NCBI RefSeq assembly: GCF_014836885.1
Contig: NZ_JACSPY010000019.1
Location: forward strand, 1 to 52,279
DNA: 52,279 bases
Reading direction: 5' to 3'
Source: Brevibacterium gallinarum
Lineage (GTDB): Bacteria > Actinomycetota > Actinomycetes > Actinomycetales > Brevibacteriaceae
Both the position numbers and the translations under genes were made by a program. Below, in pieces: positions 6,925 to 15,956 of the stretch (position 1 is its first letter; each line of letters starts with the position of its first letter). The notes beneath the pieces are model-generated. The model made no database searches. It was not told the DNA's origin and saw only the letters and a list, made by a program, of their open reading frames with translations.

Positions 6925-8915
6925 TGAGCAGAACCGACCCAGCCACCGCCTCGGGAGCCCAGCCGGCCGGCAGCCGCGCCGCCGCCGAGGCGCCGGGCAC
7001 CACCCAGCAGAAGCACACCATGCAGCAGATGGGCACCACCCAGCAGAAGGGCACCGCCCAGCAGAAGGGCACCGCCCAGTCCACCGGCACCGGTGACACG
7101 GCCGCCCGCCAGGCAGGCAGCGACCTCGTCTTCGACGACGTCTCGATCCTGTACTCCTCGCGCACGTCTCGCGGCGACATCCCGGCGGTCAAGAACGTCA
7201 CCCTCGAACTGCCCGCCGGCGGCACACTCGGCATCGCCGGCGAATCCGGGTCCGGGAAATCGACGCTCATCCTCTCCGCCCTCCGGCTGCTGCCGCACAA
7301 TGCGACCCTGACCGGCCAGGTGCTCCTGGGCGGGACCGACATCGCGGAGCTGAACTTCGGGCAGATGCGCGCGGTGCGCTGGTCGCAGGCCTCGATCATC
7401 TTCCAAGGCGCCCTGCACTCACTCAACCCGGTCCGCCCGGTCGGCAAGCAGATCCTCGAAGCCCTCGAACTCCACGTCAAGGACGACTGGCGCACCGATG
7501 CCGCCCGCAGCACGCGCATGCACGAGCTGCTCGGCCACGTCGACCTCGGACCCGAGATCGCGAAGTCGTATCCGCATGAGCTCTCCGGCGGGCAGAAGCA
7601 GCGCGTCATGATCGCCATGGCGCTGGCCTGCGACCCGGACATCATCATCGCCGATGAGCCGACCACCGCCCTCGACGTCATCGTCCAGGAGCAGATCCTC
7701 ACCCGCCTGCGCGAACTCGTCGAGGCCCGCGGCATCTCACTGCTCATGATCTCCCACGACCTGTCCGTCCTCGCTGCGGCCTGCGACCGGCTGGCGATCA
7801 TGCGCGAGGGCGAGATCGTCGAACTCGGACCGGCCGAACAGGTGTGCAACGACCCGAAGGAGGAGTACACCCGGCAGCTGGCCGACGCGTTCCCCACCAT
7901 CGGCGACCCGGACTCGCGGCTCAACCCGATGACCCGCAACCCCGCCCGCATCACCACCGACACTCCGCACGAGATGACCGACGAGGTGGTGCTGGCCGCC
8001 GAGAACCTCAACGTCACCTTCTCCGCCCGCGGACGGACCGTGCGCGCTGTGCGCAACGTCGACCTCACCCTGCACCGCTCGGAGATCCTCGCCGTCGTCG
8101 GCCAGTCCGGTTCCGGCAAGACGACCTTGGCCCGCGCCCTGCTTGGCCTGCAGCCACCGGATCGCGGCTCGACGCTCACCTTCCACGGCAAGCCGCTGCC
8201 CACCTCGGCGAAGGGGCTGCGCGCCTTCCGCCGGGACGTGCAGATGATCCTGCAGGACCCGTCGGGTTCACTCAATCCGGCGCTGTCGACGTACGAATCG
8301 GTCGCTGAGGGCCTGCGGGTGCAGAAGTTCACCGGCGATGAGCGCCAGCGCGTGCGCGAGAGCCTCGAATCGACCGAGCTCATCCCCGGTGAGGACTTCT
8401 TCGAACCGATCCCGCAGGAGCTCTCCGGCGGGCAGCGCCAGCGCGTCGTCATCGCCAGCGCGCTCGCCCTCGATCCCGACATCCTCATCGCTGACGAGCC
8501 GGTCGCCTCCCTCGATGCCTCCGTGCGTGGGGAGATCCTCTCGCTCATCCTCGCGCTGAAGAAGAACCTCGGGCTCACCGCGCTCGTCATCACCCACGAC
8601 CTCGGCCTGGCCTGGAACATCGCCGACACGGTCGCGGTGATGTACCGCGGCGAGATCGTCGAGCGCGGGCCGGTCGAACAGGTGCTGCTCGACCCGCAGC
8701 ACGACTACACCCGCCAGCTGCTGGCGGCCGTGCCGAGCTTCCGCTCCCAGCGGGCCTCGATGACCGCGCCCGAGGCGCCAGGCACCACCGAGCAGACAGG
8801 GGCCTCCCAGCAGGGCACCACCGAGCGCACGGGTGCTGCCGAGCAGAGCGCCACCGAGCGCCCGGATGCCTCCCGGCGCACCGGCGACGCCGCGCAGGTG
8901 GTGGATCCGCAGTGA
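6924..8915 (+). CDS. Fused double ATPase of the peptide ABC transporter (OppD-OppF type)
   Basis: Single 663-residue chain carrying both ATP-binding cassettes that power peptide import. The first half has Walker A GESGSGKST, signature LSGGQKQR and Walker B IIIADEPTT. The second has GQSGSGKTT, LSGGQRQR and ILIADEPVA. Oligopeptide C-terminal segments ('EEYTRQLADAFP', 'HDYTRQLLAAVP') follow each cassette. Odd features are Gln/Thr/Gly-rich tails at both ends: the N-terminal one is built from tandem 18-bp units (6996-7085), and the C-terminal one (about the last 50 residues) has the same flavour; each begins with a repeat encoding EAPGTT. Start ATG overlaps the OppC stop. An in-frame extension further upstream lies inside oppC and is rejected. 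Confidence 0.93.
   Translation: MSRTDPATASGAQPAGSRAAAEAPGTTQQKHTMQQMGTTQQKGTAQQKGTAQSTGTGDTAARQAGSDLVFDDVSILYSSRTSRGDIPAVKNVTLELPAGGTLGIAGESGSGKSTLILSALRLLPHNATLTGQVLLGGTDIAELNFGQMRAVRWSQASIIFQGALHSLNPVRPVGKQILEALELHVKDDWRTDAARSTRMHELLGHVDLGPEIAKSYPHELSGGQKQRVMIAMALACDPDIIIADEPTTALDVIVQEQILTRLRELVEARGISLLMISHDLSVLAAACDRLAIMREGEIVELGPAEQVCNDPKEEYTRQLADAFPTIGDPDSRLNPMTRNPARITTDTPHEMTDEVVLAAENLNVTFSARGRTVRAVRNVDLTLHRSEILAVVGQSGSGKTTLARALLGLQPPDRGSTLTFHGKPLPTSAKGLRAFRRDVQMILQDPSGSLNPALSTYESVAEGLRVQKFTGDERQRVRESLESTELIPGEDFFEPIPQELSGGQRQRVVIASALALDPDILIADEPVASLDASVRGEILSLILALKKNLGLTALVITHDLGLAWNIADTVAVMYRGEIVERGPVEQVLLDPQHDYTRQLLAAVPSFRSQRASMTAPEAPGTTEQTGASQQGTTERTGAAEQSATERPDASRRTGDAAQVVDPQ
6943..6955 (-). 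repeat. Dispersed repeat copy at the start of the fused ATPase gene
   Basis: Exact reverse-oriented CCCGAGGCGGTGG; encodes part of PATASG at residues 6-11. A CCGAGGCGCCGGGCACC variant follows at 6985-7001. Confidence 0.7.
6996..7085 (+). repeat. Five in-frame 18-bp tandem repeats
   Basis: Units at 6996, 7014, 7032, 7050 and 7068 follow GGCACCRCCCAGCAGAAG. The second is diverged and the fifth ends differently. They encode GT(T/A)QQK hexapeptides in the N-terminal tail of the ATPase, so copy-number change would not shift the frame. Confidence 0.85.
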
Positions 8916-9898
8916 CCCACCCCGCCTGGCACCCCGGTCAGGCACCCCTGGCAGCTGGCGACCGGGTCTGGCTCATCGCGCCCTCCGGGCCGGCACCTGA
9001 GGGCACTGTCGAACCGGCGATCGCCTGCCTCGAAGACTGGGGTCTGGAAGTGCAGACCGGCACCCACCTGCGGTCAGTCGACCGGCGGGCGAGCTACCTT
9101 GCCGGCAGCGACGCCGAACGGTCAGCAGACCTCATCGAGGCATGGACCGACCCGGATGCGGCCGCGGTCATCGCCTTTCGCGGCGGGTTCGGGGCGATGC
9201 GCCTCATCGACAGCCTCGACGTCGAAGCCCTCGCCGCTGCTGCGCTGCGCCCAGACGGGCGGGCGAAGCTGCTGACCGGCTCGAGTGACATCACCGCCCT
9301 GCACCAGGCCTGGGCGCACCACCTGAGAATCCCGACCCTGTTCTGCCCAATGGTCGGCAACGATGTCTTCCGCAGCAGCGAGCACATCCGCACCGACGTG
9401 CATCGCTGGCTGTTCAGTCCATGGGCCGACCAGCCGGTCAGCCTCGGTGAGCACGCCGAGGCGCTTGTGCCCGGCGAGCACGTCGGCATCACCTACGGCG
9501 GCAACCTCAGCCTGCTCGCCGCCGGCCTGGGCTCCCCGGAGTTCGCTCCCGGTGCCCCGGAAGAACCGGGCATCCTCATCCTCGAAGACGTCGACGAGGA
9601 GGTCTACCGGCTCGACAACCTGCTGCTGCAGCTCACACGCGCTGGCTGGCTCGCCCGCGCCGGCGCGGTGGTGCTCGGCTCCTGGGAGAACTGCGGGGAA
9701 AAGCCCGCCCAGCGCGAACTGCTGCGCGAGTACTTCGCAGACGCCGGCATCCCGGTCGTGTGGGAGGCCGAGCTCGGCCACCACCCGCACGCCGGTTCGA
9801 TACCGTTGGGAGTGCCCGCCCAGCTCACCGCACCCAGCCCAGCCACCGCCTCGGGCGCGGTGAGCCTCACGATCGCCCCGATGGGAAGGACCCGATGA
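8912..9898 (+). CDS. LD-carboxypeptidase family protein (peptidase S66, LdcA/MccF type)
   Basis: Cytoplasmic serine peptidase of the S66 family; 328 residues. Known members cut the L-to-D bond releasing D-Ala from murein tetrapeptide (LdcA) or cleave peptidyl-nucleotide antibiotics such as microcin C (MccF). Visible catalytic elements are GSSDIT with nucleophile Ser125, Glu225 in 'ILILEDVDEE', and His290 in 'ELGHHPHAGSIPLG'. The N-terminal domain shows 'DRVWLIAPSGPA' and 'IAFRGGFGAMRLID'. The GTG start overlaps the ATPase stop (GTGA). Its place right after a peptide importer suggests that imported peptides are its substrate. The C-terminus carries a dispersed repeat copy (SPATASG). Which of the two substrate classes applies cannot be told from sequence. 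Confidence 0.88.
   Translation: MTHPAWHPGQAPLAAGDRVWLIAPSGPAPEGTVEPAIACLEDWGLEVQTGTHLRSVDRRASYLAGSDAERSADLIEAWTDPDAAAVIAFRGGFGAMRLIDSLDVEALAAAALRPDGRAKLLTGSSDITALHQAWAHHLRIPTLFCPMVGNDVFRSSEHIRTDVHRWLFSPWADQPVSLGEHAEALVPGEHVGITYGGNLSLLAAGLGSPEFAPGAPEEPGILILEDVDEEVYRLDNLLLQLTRAGWLARAGAVVLGSWENCGEKPAQRELLREYFADAGIPVVWEAELGHHPHAGSIPLGVPAQLTAPSPATASGAVSLTIAPMGRTR
9843..9855 (-). repeat. Dispersed repeat copy in the 3' end of the S66 peptidase gene
   Basis: Exact reverse-oriented CCCGAGGCGGTGG, encoding PATASG 20 residues before the stop, after the last conserved catalytic motif. Confidence 0.7.
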
Positions 9899-10698
9899 CC
9901 GACATCTTCACCCAGCTCGACGGGGTCGAATTCTCCGCCCGTGCCATCGACATCGACACCGGCCACGAGATCTTCAACCACCAGCCGGACCGGGTGCTCT
10001 CGACCGCCTCGATCGCCAAGATCTTCCTCCTCCACGCCGCGCTGCGGATGCGCGAGGCCGGCGAGCTGCGCCTGCAGGAGCGGCTCACCCGCACCGCTGC
10101 CGAGCGGGTGCACGAATCCGGGCTGTGGTACCTGCTCGACCAGCCGGACCTCACGATCCACGACATCGGCATGCTCATCGGCGCCTTCAGCGACAACTAC
10201 GCCACCAACGTCCTCATCTCCCGCGTCGGCCTCGACCGCGTCGCCGACGAGATCGCCGCACTTGGCTACACCGACTCCGCCCTGCACGACTTCCTGCGCT
10301 GGCCGCGCCCGGCAGGCGCACCGGCTCGCCTGTCGTCTGGGACCGCCGGTGAGCTGAGCGACTACATGGCACGGCTGTCGCGTGATGAGCTCTTCGACTC
10401 CTCGACCTCGGAGATCATGCGCCGGTGGCTCGGCGCCGGAGCCGACACATCAATGGTCGCCTCCTACTTCGAGCCCGACCCGCTGGCGCACTACTACTAC
10501 ACGCGCGGGGAGTGGATCGTGAACAAGACCGGCACCGACGACACCGTCCGCGCCGACACCGGCATCGCCTTCACCCGCCAGCGCCGGGTGGCATACGCCG
10601 TGTTCGCCAACTGGGCGCCGGGCACCGACCGGGTGCTGGAGGTCATGCCGCTCATGCGCGCAGCCGGCGGCCTCATCAGCGACCACCTGCACGCCTGA
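9895..10698 (+). CDS. Serine hydrolase, class A beta-lactamase fold
   Basis: 267-residue penicillin-recognising-type hydrolase. It has SxxK (S39-IAK), SDN (99-101, 'FSDNYATN') and KTG (211-213, 'NKTGTDD'), all three active-site motifs of the class A beta-lactamase/transpeptidase fold. There is no signal peptide, unlike secreted beta-lactamases, so it should act in the cytosol. I do not see a clear E166xxLN omega-loop motif, which argues against an ordinary antibiotic-hydrolysing enzyme. Start ATG overlaps the S66 stop (ATGA). In this operon it plausibly processes imported peptides, for example as a D-amino-acid amidase or esterase; this is inference. Confidence 0.85.
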   Translation: MTDIFTQLDGVEFSARAIDIDTGHEIFNHQPDRVLSTASIAKIFLLHAALRMREAGELRLQERLTRTAAERVHESGLWYLLDQPDLTIHDIGMLIGAFSDNYATNVLISRVGLDRVADEIAALGYTDSALHDFLRWPRPAGAPARLSSGTAGELSDYMARLSRDELFDSSTSEIMRRWLGAGADTSMVASYFEPDPLAHYYYTRGEWIVNKTGTDDTVRADTGIAFTRQRRVAYAVFANWAPGTDRVLEVMPLMRAAGGLISDHLHA

Positions 10699-10760
10699 AC
10701 CGCACGCCCCAACCGCGCCGGCCCCGCCCCGTGCCTGCGCCACCGACCGAAAGGACCCCG

Positions 10761-11810
10761 ATGACCGCAGCGCTCATCCCGATCTTCGACGGGCACAACG
10801 ACCTGCCCTACTACCTGCGCGAAACCCGCGACTCCTCCGTCGAGGGACTCACCGATCCCGCGACCGCCCCGCAGACGGTCATCCCGCAGCTGCGCGCAGG
10901 CGGTGTCGCCGCCCAGTTCTGGTCGGTCTTCGTCCACTCCGATGTGATCGGCGACGAAGCCGTGCGCGTCACACTCGAGCAGATCGACCTCGTCGACCGG
11001 CTCATCACCGCCTACCCCGACGACCTCGCCTGGGCGACGACCGCCGAGGCGATCCGCGCTGCCCGTGCTGTCGGGAGGATCGGCGGGCTGCTCGGCATCG
11101 AAGGCGGCAACCAGATCAACGAGTCTCTTGGCGCACTGCGGATGTTCGCCCGCCTCGGCGCCCGCTACATGACCCTGACGTGGTCGACGACCCACAGCTG
11201 GGCCGACTCGGCCACCGACGATCCTGTCCACGGCGGGCTCAGCGACTTCGGCTGCGAGGTCGTAGCCGAGATGAACCGGATCGGGATGATCCTCGACCTC
11301 TCCCACGTCGCCCCCACCGTCATGGACCAGGCCCTGGAACTGAGCGAACTGCCGGTCCTCTTCACCCACTCCAACGCCCAGGCGCTGTGCTCGCACCCGC
11401 GCAACGTGCCCGACGACATCATCGACCGGCTGCCGGCCAATGGCGGCGTCCACATGCTCACCTTCGTCCCGTCCTTCGTCTCCGAGGCCCGCTGCGACTG
11501 GGTCAGAAACGGTGAGCAGGGCACGGCCCCGGAGGTGACGATCGCCGAGGTCGCCGACCACGTCGACTATGTGCGCGAACGCATCGGCGTCGACCACCTC
11601 GGGATCGGATCCGACTTCTGCGGCACCGACGCGTTCCCCATCGGTCTCGACAACGCCGGCACCTATCCGGCGCTCATCGACGAACTGCGCTCCCGCCGCT
11701 GGTCGGAAGCCGAGCTGACCAAGCTCGGATTCGACAACGTGCTGCGGGTCCTCGACGCCAATGACGACAACTACCGCCGCTTCATCGCCGCAGGTCAGGA
11801 GTTCGCATGA
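10761..11810 (+). CDS. Membrane-dipeptidase family (peptidase M19)
   Basis: Zinc dipeptidase of the renal-dipeptidase family; 349 residues, family length. Metal ligands are visible in 'IPIFDGHNDLP' (HxD) near the N-terminus, the bridging Glu in 'LLGIEGGNQI', and the later 'LDLSHV' and 'LFTHSNAQALCSHPRNV' histidines. 'HLGIGSDFCG' completes the barrel. Members hydrolyse L-D dipeptides such as L-Xaa-D-Ala. AAAGGA precedes the ATG by 6 bases, and the stop overlaps the next gene (ATGA). The gene follows two other peptide-processing genes, consistent with final breakdown of D-residue-containing peptides into amino acids. Confidence 0.92.
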   Translation: MTAALIPIFDGHNDLPYYLRETRDSSVEGLTDPATAPQTVIPQLRAGGVAAQFWSVFVHSDVIGDEAVRVTLEQIDLVDRLITAYPDDLAWATTAEAIRAARAVGRIGGLLGIEGGNQINESLGALRMFARLGARYMTLTWSTTHSWADSATDDPVHGGLSDFGCEVVAEMNRIGMILDLSHVAPTVMDQALELSELPVLFTHSNAQALCSHPRNVPDDIIDRLPANGGVHMLTFVPSFVSEARCDWVRNGEQGTAPEVTIAEVADHVDYVRERIGVDHLGIGSDFCGTDAFPIGLDNAGTYPALIDELRSRRWSEAELTKLGFDNVLRVLDANDDNYRRFIAAGQEFA

Positions 11811-12532
11811 CCCGAGTGCTCATGATCGTCAACGACATCGACTCCCAGCCGCGCCGGCTGCTCCCGCGGCTCATCGCCCACCACATCGACGTCGACATCC
11901 GCATCGGCCCCGGCCGGGACGGCACCTGGAATGCGGTGCCCGGGCCCGAGGCAGTGGGCGCCTATGACGGGTTCGTCTACCTCGGCGGTGGGCTGATGCC
12001 CGATGAGACCGACCGGGCGCCGTGGCTGGCTGACGAGGCCGCTCTCGCCCAGGCCGCGCTGGAGGCCGACAAGCCGCAGCTGGGCATCTGCCTCGGTGGG
12101 CAGCTGCTGGCCCACATCACCGGCGGTGAGGTCCGCGCCCAGACCGGTGCCCCCGAGAAGGGTGCGACGGCGATCACGATGCTGCCGGCAGCAGCCTCGG
12201 ACCCGGTGTTCGGCCTGGTGAGCCGGCACACGCACTTCATCGAAAGCCACGTCGACCGGATCACCGCGCTGCCACCGGAGGCGACGCTGCTGGCCAGCAG
12301 CGAGCTGTGTGAGATCCAGGCGTTTCGCGTCGGCCGGTCGTGGGGCATGCAGTTCCATCCCGAGGCCTCGGCGGAATCCGTGCGCGGCTGGGACGCCGAC
12401 AAGCTCGCCGCCCTCGGCTTCGACAAGGACACCCTCATCGCCGCAGCCGACGAGGTCGAAGCGGCCAGCGCCCGCGACGCCCAGGCGCTCTTCGACGCCT
12501 TTGCCGCAGAGGTCCTCCGCGCCAGCCGCTGA
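11807..12532 (+). CDS. Class I glutamine amidotransferase-like protein
   Basis: 241-residue GATase1 domain protein of the GMP-synthase/PuuD-like sort. Nucleophile Cys95 is in 'LGICLGGQL', and the His184/Glu186 pair is in 'MQFHPEAS'. No partner synthetase domain is present, so it may be a stand-alone hydrolase acting on gamma-glutamyl-type or other amide bonds. Last gene of the peptide operon, overlapping the dipeptidase by 4 bases. A gamma-glutamyl hydrolase role on peptide fragments fits the context but is only an inference. A 12/13 match to the dispersed repeat (11945-11957) encodes PEAVG in a loop before the active site. Confidence 0.85.
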   Translation: MTRVLMIVNDIDSQPRRLLPRLIAHHIDVDIRIGPGRDGTWNAVPGPEAVGAYDGFVYLGGGLMPDETDRAPWLADEAALAQAALEADKPQLGICLGGQLLAHITGGEVRAQTGAPEKGATAITMLPAAASDPVFGLVSRHTHFIESHVDRITALPPEATLLASSELCEIQAFRVGRSWGMQFHPEASAESVRGWDADKLAALGFDKDTLIAAADEVEAASARDAQALFDAFAAEVLRASR

Positions 12533-12540
12533 GATGACGG

Positions 12541-12574
12541 CGGGCCCGGTGACTTCTGAGAGTCACCGGGCCCG
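12541..12574. terminator. Hairpin between convergent operons
   Basis: Perfect 14-bp stem: CGGGCCCGGTGACT (12541-12554), loop TCTGAG, AGTCACCGGGCCCG (12561-12574). No T-run follows on either strand. It sits between the ends of the peptide operon and the symporter gene and probably serves both. Confidence 0.8.
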
Positions 12575-12605
12575 GCCGCATTCACGCAGACACCGCAGGG
12601 CGGCG

Positions 12606-14069
12606 TCAGCGTGCCAGGCGCTCCCGCCAGGCGGTCATGATCGCAGGATCCGTGCGCTTGGAGACGAGCGAGCCGACGACATAGGCGACGGCCGAAGCGC
12701 TGAGCGCCAGGTAGATCGCGGAGTTGGCGAACACGTCGACGAGGACCATGATGCCGATCGCGGTGGCCGCACCGGCGACCATCGCCGCGAGCACGCCGAC
12801 GATGGTGCCGCGCTTCCAGATCAGCCCGCCGACGATCGGCACGAACAGGCCGCCGACGAGCAGGTTGTAGGCGACCGTGAGCGCCATGACGACATCGGGC
12901 ATCGCGATCGCCAGCAGCAGGGTGACGATGCCCAGCAGCACGAGGTAGACCCGGGAGTCGCGCACCTCATCGCCGGTCTCACGCACGAGCGCACCGGCCA
13001 GCTGGCCGCCCAGGCCGCCCTCGGCACCGGAGGCGGCGATGCGGCGGCGTTCGAAGACGGGCTCGATGACGTCCTGACGGAACACTGTCGAGGCCGCCAG
13101 CAGCGCACCCGAGGAGGTCGACATGACCGCCGAGAGGGCAGCGGCGAGCACGAAGCCGGCGATGAGCGGTGACATCGTGGCATCGACGACAGCGGGGAAG
13201 ACGTCGTCGCGTTCGGCGATACCCGGCACGATCGCCTGCGCGGCCACACCGACAAGCGCACCGGCGAGCGCGTAGAACAGGCAGTAGACGCCGGCCGAGA
13301 CACCGCCCCAGCGGGCCACCCCGGGGGTGCGGGCGGTGAACACGCGCTGCCAGATGTCCTGCCCGATGAGCAGGCCGAGGCCGTAGACGAGGAAGTACAT
13401 GAGGATCGTGTCCCAGCCGGTGGCCAGCGGGTCGAACATCTCGGCAGGCAGCTCAGCGGTCAGCGTGCCGAAGCCGCCGGCCTTCGTCAGCACGATCGGC
13501 AGCAGGATGAGGAAGATGCCGACGGTCTGGATGATGAACTGCACGAAGTCGGTCAGGGTGATCGACCACATGCCGCCGAGCATCGAGTAGATGATGACGA
13601 TCGAGCCGCCGAGCAGGATCGCCGGGACCTTGTCGATGCCGAACAGGGCGTGGAAGATCGTGCCGTAGGCGACCGTCGAGGTCGTCGAGATCATGAGCCC
13701 GTAGGCGGTCATGATGATGCCGGAGACCATGCGTGAGCCCTTGCCGTAGCGCAGTTCGAGCATCTGGGAGACGGTGTAGATCTCCAGGCGCTGGATGCGC
13801 GGGGCGAAGAGCAGGGACAGGGCGATGATGCCGAAGCCGATGAAGAAGACCAGCCACATGCCGGAGATGCCGTTCATGTAGCCCAGCCCGATGCCGCCGA
13901 CGGTCGAGGCGCCGCCGAGGACGACGGCGGCCATGGTGCCGGTGAAGAGCAGGGGACCGAGGCGGCGGCCGGCGACGAGGTATTCCTCCTGGTTCTTCGC
14001 CCGCATGCGTCCCCAGACGCCCACGGCGAGCATGCCGATGAGATAGAGGACGACGACTGCAATGTCCAT
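12606..14069 (-). CDS. Sodium:solute symporter family transporter
   Basis: 487-residue polytopic protein of the SSS family (PutP/PanF-like), taking up a small organic solute with Na+. About 13 hydrophobic helices are visible. Family signatures include the N-terminal 'YLVAGRRLGPLLFTGTMAAVVLGGASTVGG' and 'IYSMLGGMWSITLTDFVQFIIQ'. AAAGGA lies 6 bases before the ATG. It lies 165 bases downstream of the TPP decarboxylase, same strand, probably in the same transcript, so the likely substrate belongs to that pathway (arginine, agmatine, guanidinobutyrate or a polyamine). The intervening gap contains two imperfect copies of GGGTACYCGAGGGG and no clear terminator. Confidence 0.9.
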   Translation of the reverse strand: MDIAVVVLYLIGMLAVGVWGRMRAKNQEEYLVAGRRLGPLLFTGTMAAVVLGGASTVGGIGLGYMNGISGMWLVFFIGFGIIALSLLFAPRIQRLEIYTVSQMLELRYGKGSRMVSGIIMTAYGLMISTTSTVAYGTIFHALFGIDKVPAILLGGSIVIIYSMLGGMWSITLTDFVQFIIQTVGIFLILLPIVLTKAGGFGTLTAELPAEMFDPLATGWDTILMYFLVYGLGLLIGQDIWQRVFTARTPGVARWGGVSAGVYCLFYALAGALVGVAAQAIVPGIAERDDVFPAVVDATMSPLIAGFVLAAALSAVMSTSSGALLAASTVFRQDVIEPVFERRRIAASGAEGGLGGQLAGALVRETGDEVRDSRVYLVLLGIVTLLLAIAMPDVVMALTVAYNLLVGGLFVPIVGGLIWKRGTIVGVLAAMVAGAATAIGIMVLVDVFANSAIYLALSASAVAYVVGSLVSKRTDPAIMTAWRERLAR

Positions 14070-14234
14070 GATGAGTCCTTTCTGTGCCCGCAGGCAGCGG
14101 GTCGGTGGTGCGTGGCGTGCCCGCAGGCAGATGGTCCGCGCCGGGGGATGAGGTGCGAACCGGGATGCGCCGGTGTCGAGGGGTGGGGTGCTGGGTACCC
14201 GAGGGGCGGGGAGGTGGGTACTCGAGGGGGTGTC

Positions 14235-15956
14235 TCAGGCGCCGGGCAGGGTGACCCGGATGACGGCCGGCCGGTCGCCGGCCAGGGTGGTGCGGATCGC
14301 CTCGGCGAGCTCAGCGTCGATGGCATCGGCGCTGATCGTCATACCGCGGGCGCACATCGACTCGCCGAGGGCGGCGAAGTCGGGCCGGCGCAGCCTGACG
14401 GCGAAGGGGTCCATGTCCCGGTCCTCCATCTGGTGTTCGATCTCGGCGTAGCCGCCGTTGTCGACGATGACGAAGGGGATCGGCAGGCCGAGTTCGACGG
14501 CGGTGACGATCTCCTGGATGGAGAACATCGCCGCACCATCGCCGACGACGCACACGACCGGCCGGGCCGGGTCGGCGAGCTTCGCCCCGATCGCTGCCGG
14601 GATGCCGTAGCCCAGGGTTGCGAAGCCGGGCATGTACAGCAGCTGGTCCGGGGTGTGGGCGGTCAGCGCGTGCACGGTGCCGTCGTAGGTGACCTGCGAG
14701 GAGTCGCCGGCGATGATGACATCGGCACCGGCGGCTGCGGTGATGACCTCGTGCAGGTGCACGTTCGTCGATGCGAAGTCGAAATCGGCCTGGTAGGCCT
14801 CCGTGAGCGCCGTCACCCGGTTCTGTCCGTCGCGCTCGCCGGCAGCACCAGGCAGTGCCTCATGCGCCAGCAGCGCGGTGAGGAAATCGGTGCAGTCGGC
14901 GAAGGCGTGGATGTCCCCGCGCAGGTTCTTGTTCAGCTGATCGGGGTCGATATCGCAGCGGATGACCGTCTGCCCGGCCCCGGAACCGGCCCCAGCCTCA
15001 GCGCCGCCGGAGGCGCTGTCGCCGCCGGCGGCGCTGTCGCCAGCGGCGCCGATGCGCCCGCCCCACAGGTCGGAGTCTGCCAGCTCGGAGCCGAGCACGA
15101 GCAGCACATCGGCCTCGGCTGAGGCGCGCTGGATGGCCGGGAACCTGACGTTGGCGCCGAGTGAGAGCGGGTGGTCCTCATCGAGCACGCCCTTGCCGTT
15201 GGCGGTCGTGACGACCGGCGCGTCGAGCGCCTCGGCCAGCGCCCTGACCTCGGCGGCAGCCCGGCGCGCTCCGCCGCCTGCGACGATGAGCGGCGTCCGG
15301 GAGCCGGCCAGCGCCTCGGCGGCGGTGGCGACCATGTCCATGTCGAGCACCGGGCGGCGCGGGGCCTGCGGGGCCGGGACGGCACCCCACCACTGGCCTT
15401 CGAGCACGTCGAGGGGCACTTCGATGTGGACCGGTCCGGGGCGTTCGGAGGCGAACAGCGCGAACGCATCGGCCACCGCCTGCGCGGCGCCTTCGGCCGT
15501 CCGGGTGCGGCGCGAGGACACCAGCAGATGCGACAGCGCCCCGGAGGAGTCCTTCGTCTCGTGCAGCATGCCGATGTCGGCGCGCTCCAGGCCGATCGGC
15601 ACACCGGGGGAGAGGATGAGCATCGGCCGCGATTCGGCGTAGGCGGTCGCCGCGGCGGTGATGACGTTCGTCAGCCCCGGTCCCGAGGTGGTGATGACGA
15701 CTCCGGGTTTGCCGGAGACGAGGAAGTAGCCGTCGGCCCCGTAGCCTGCGCCCTGTTCGTGGCGCGGGGTGATCGCCCGGATCCCGAAGTCCGGCAGGTG
15801 CCGGTAGAACTCCAGGTTGTGGGTGCCGGGGATCCCGAAGATCGTGTCGACGCCGTGGGCGGCCAGCGCTGCGACGACGGCCAGGCCGCCGTTGTGGAAG
15901 CGCTCATCCGTCGCCGAGGCGGTGGTCGCCGCGGCCTGTGTGGTCTCCTGGGTCAT
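14235..15956 (-). CDS. Thiamine-diphosphate-dependent decarboxylase, probably 2-ketoarginine decarboxylase (AruI-like)
   Basis: 573-residue enzyme of the acetolactate-synthase-like TPP family. The TPP-activating Glu is in '[15 protein letters not shown]' and the Mg-TPP motif is 'VGDGAAMFS...FVIVDN'. The adjacent overlapping ureohydrolase suggests the arginine transaminase route, in which AruI decarboxylates 5-guanidino-2-oxopentanoate. Acetolactate synthase is less likely since no small subunit is nearby. Odd: residues about 345-372 are a Gly/Ala/Ser-rich insert ([13 protein letters not shown]) made of short GC-rich direct repeats inside the central domain. The start chosen overlaps the ureohydrolase stop by 4 bases (ATGA); an in-frame upstream ATG lies inside that gene. 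A near-copy of the dispersed repeat (15913-15925) encodes part of the N-terminal TTASAT. Confidence 0.8.
   Translation of the reverse strand: MTQETTQAAATTASATDERFHNGGLAVVAALAAHGVDTIFGIPGTHNLEFYRHLPDFGIRAITPRHEQGAGYGADGYFLVSGKPGVVITTSGPGLTNVITAAATAYAESRPMLILSPGVPIGLERADIGMLHETKDSSGALSHLLVSSRRTRTAEGAAQAVADAFALFASERPGPVHIEVPLDVLEGQWWGAVPAPQAPRRPVLDMDMVATAAEALAGSRTPLIVAGGGARRAAAEVRALAEALDAPVVTTANGKGVLDEDHPLSLGANVRFPAIQRASAEADVLLVLGSELADSDLWGGRIGAAGDSAAGGDSASGGAEAGAGSGAGQTVIRCDIDPDQLNKNLRGDIHAFADCTDFLTALLAHEALPGAAGERDGQNRVTALTEAYQADFDFASTNVHLHEVITAAAGADVIIAGDSSQVTYDGTVHALTAHTPDQLLYMPGFATLGYGIPAAIGAKLADPARPVVCVVGDGAAMFSIQEIVTAVELGLPIPFVIVDNGGYAEIEHQMEDRDMDPFAVRLRRPDFAALGESMCARGMTISADAIDAELAEAIRTTLAGDRPAVIRVTLPGA

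Noticed and set aside
6996..7085. Tandem 18-bp units as a CRISPR-like array
   Set aside because: Units are contiguous without spacers, in frame and coding; no Cas genes in the window.
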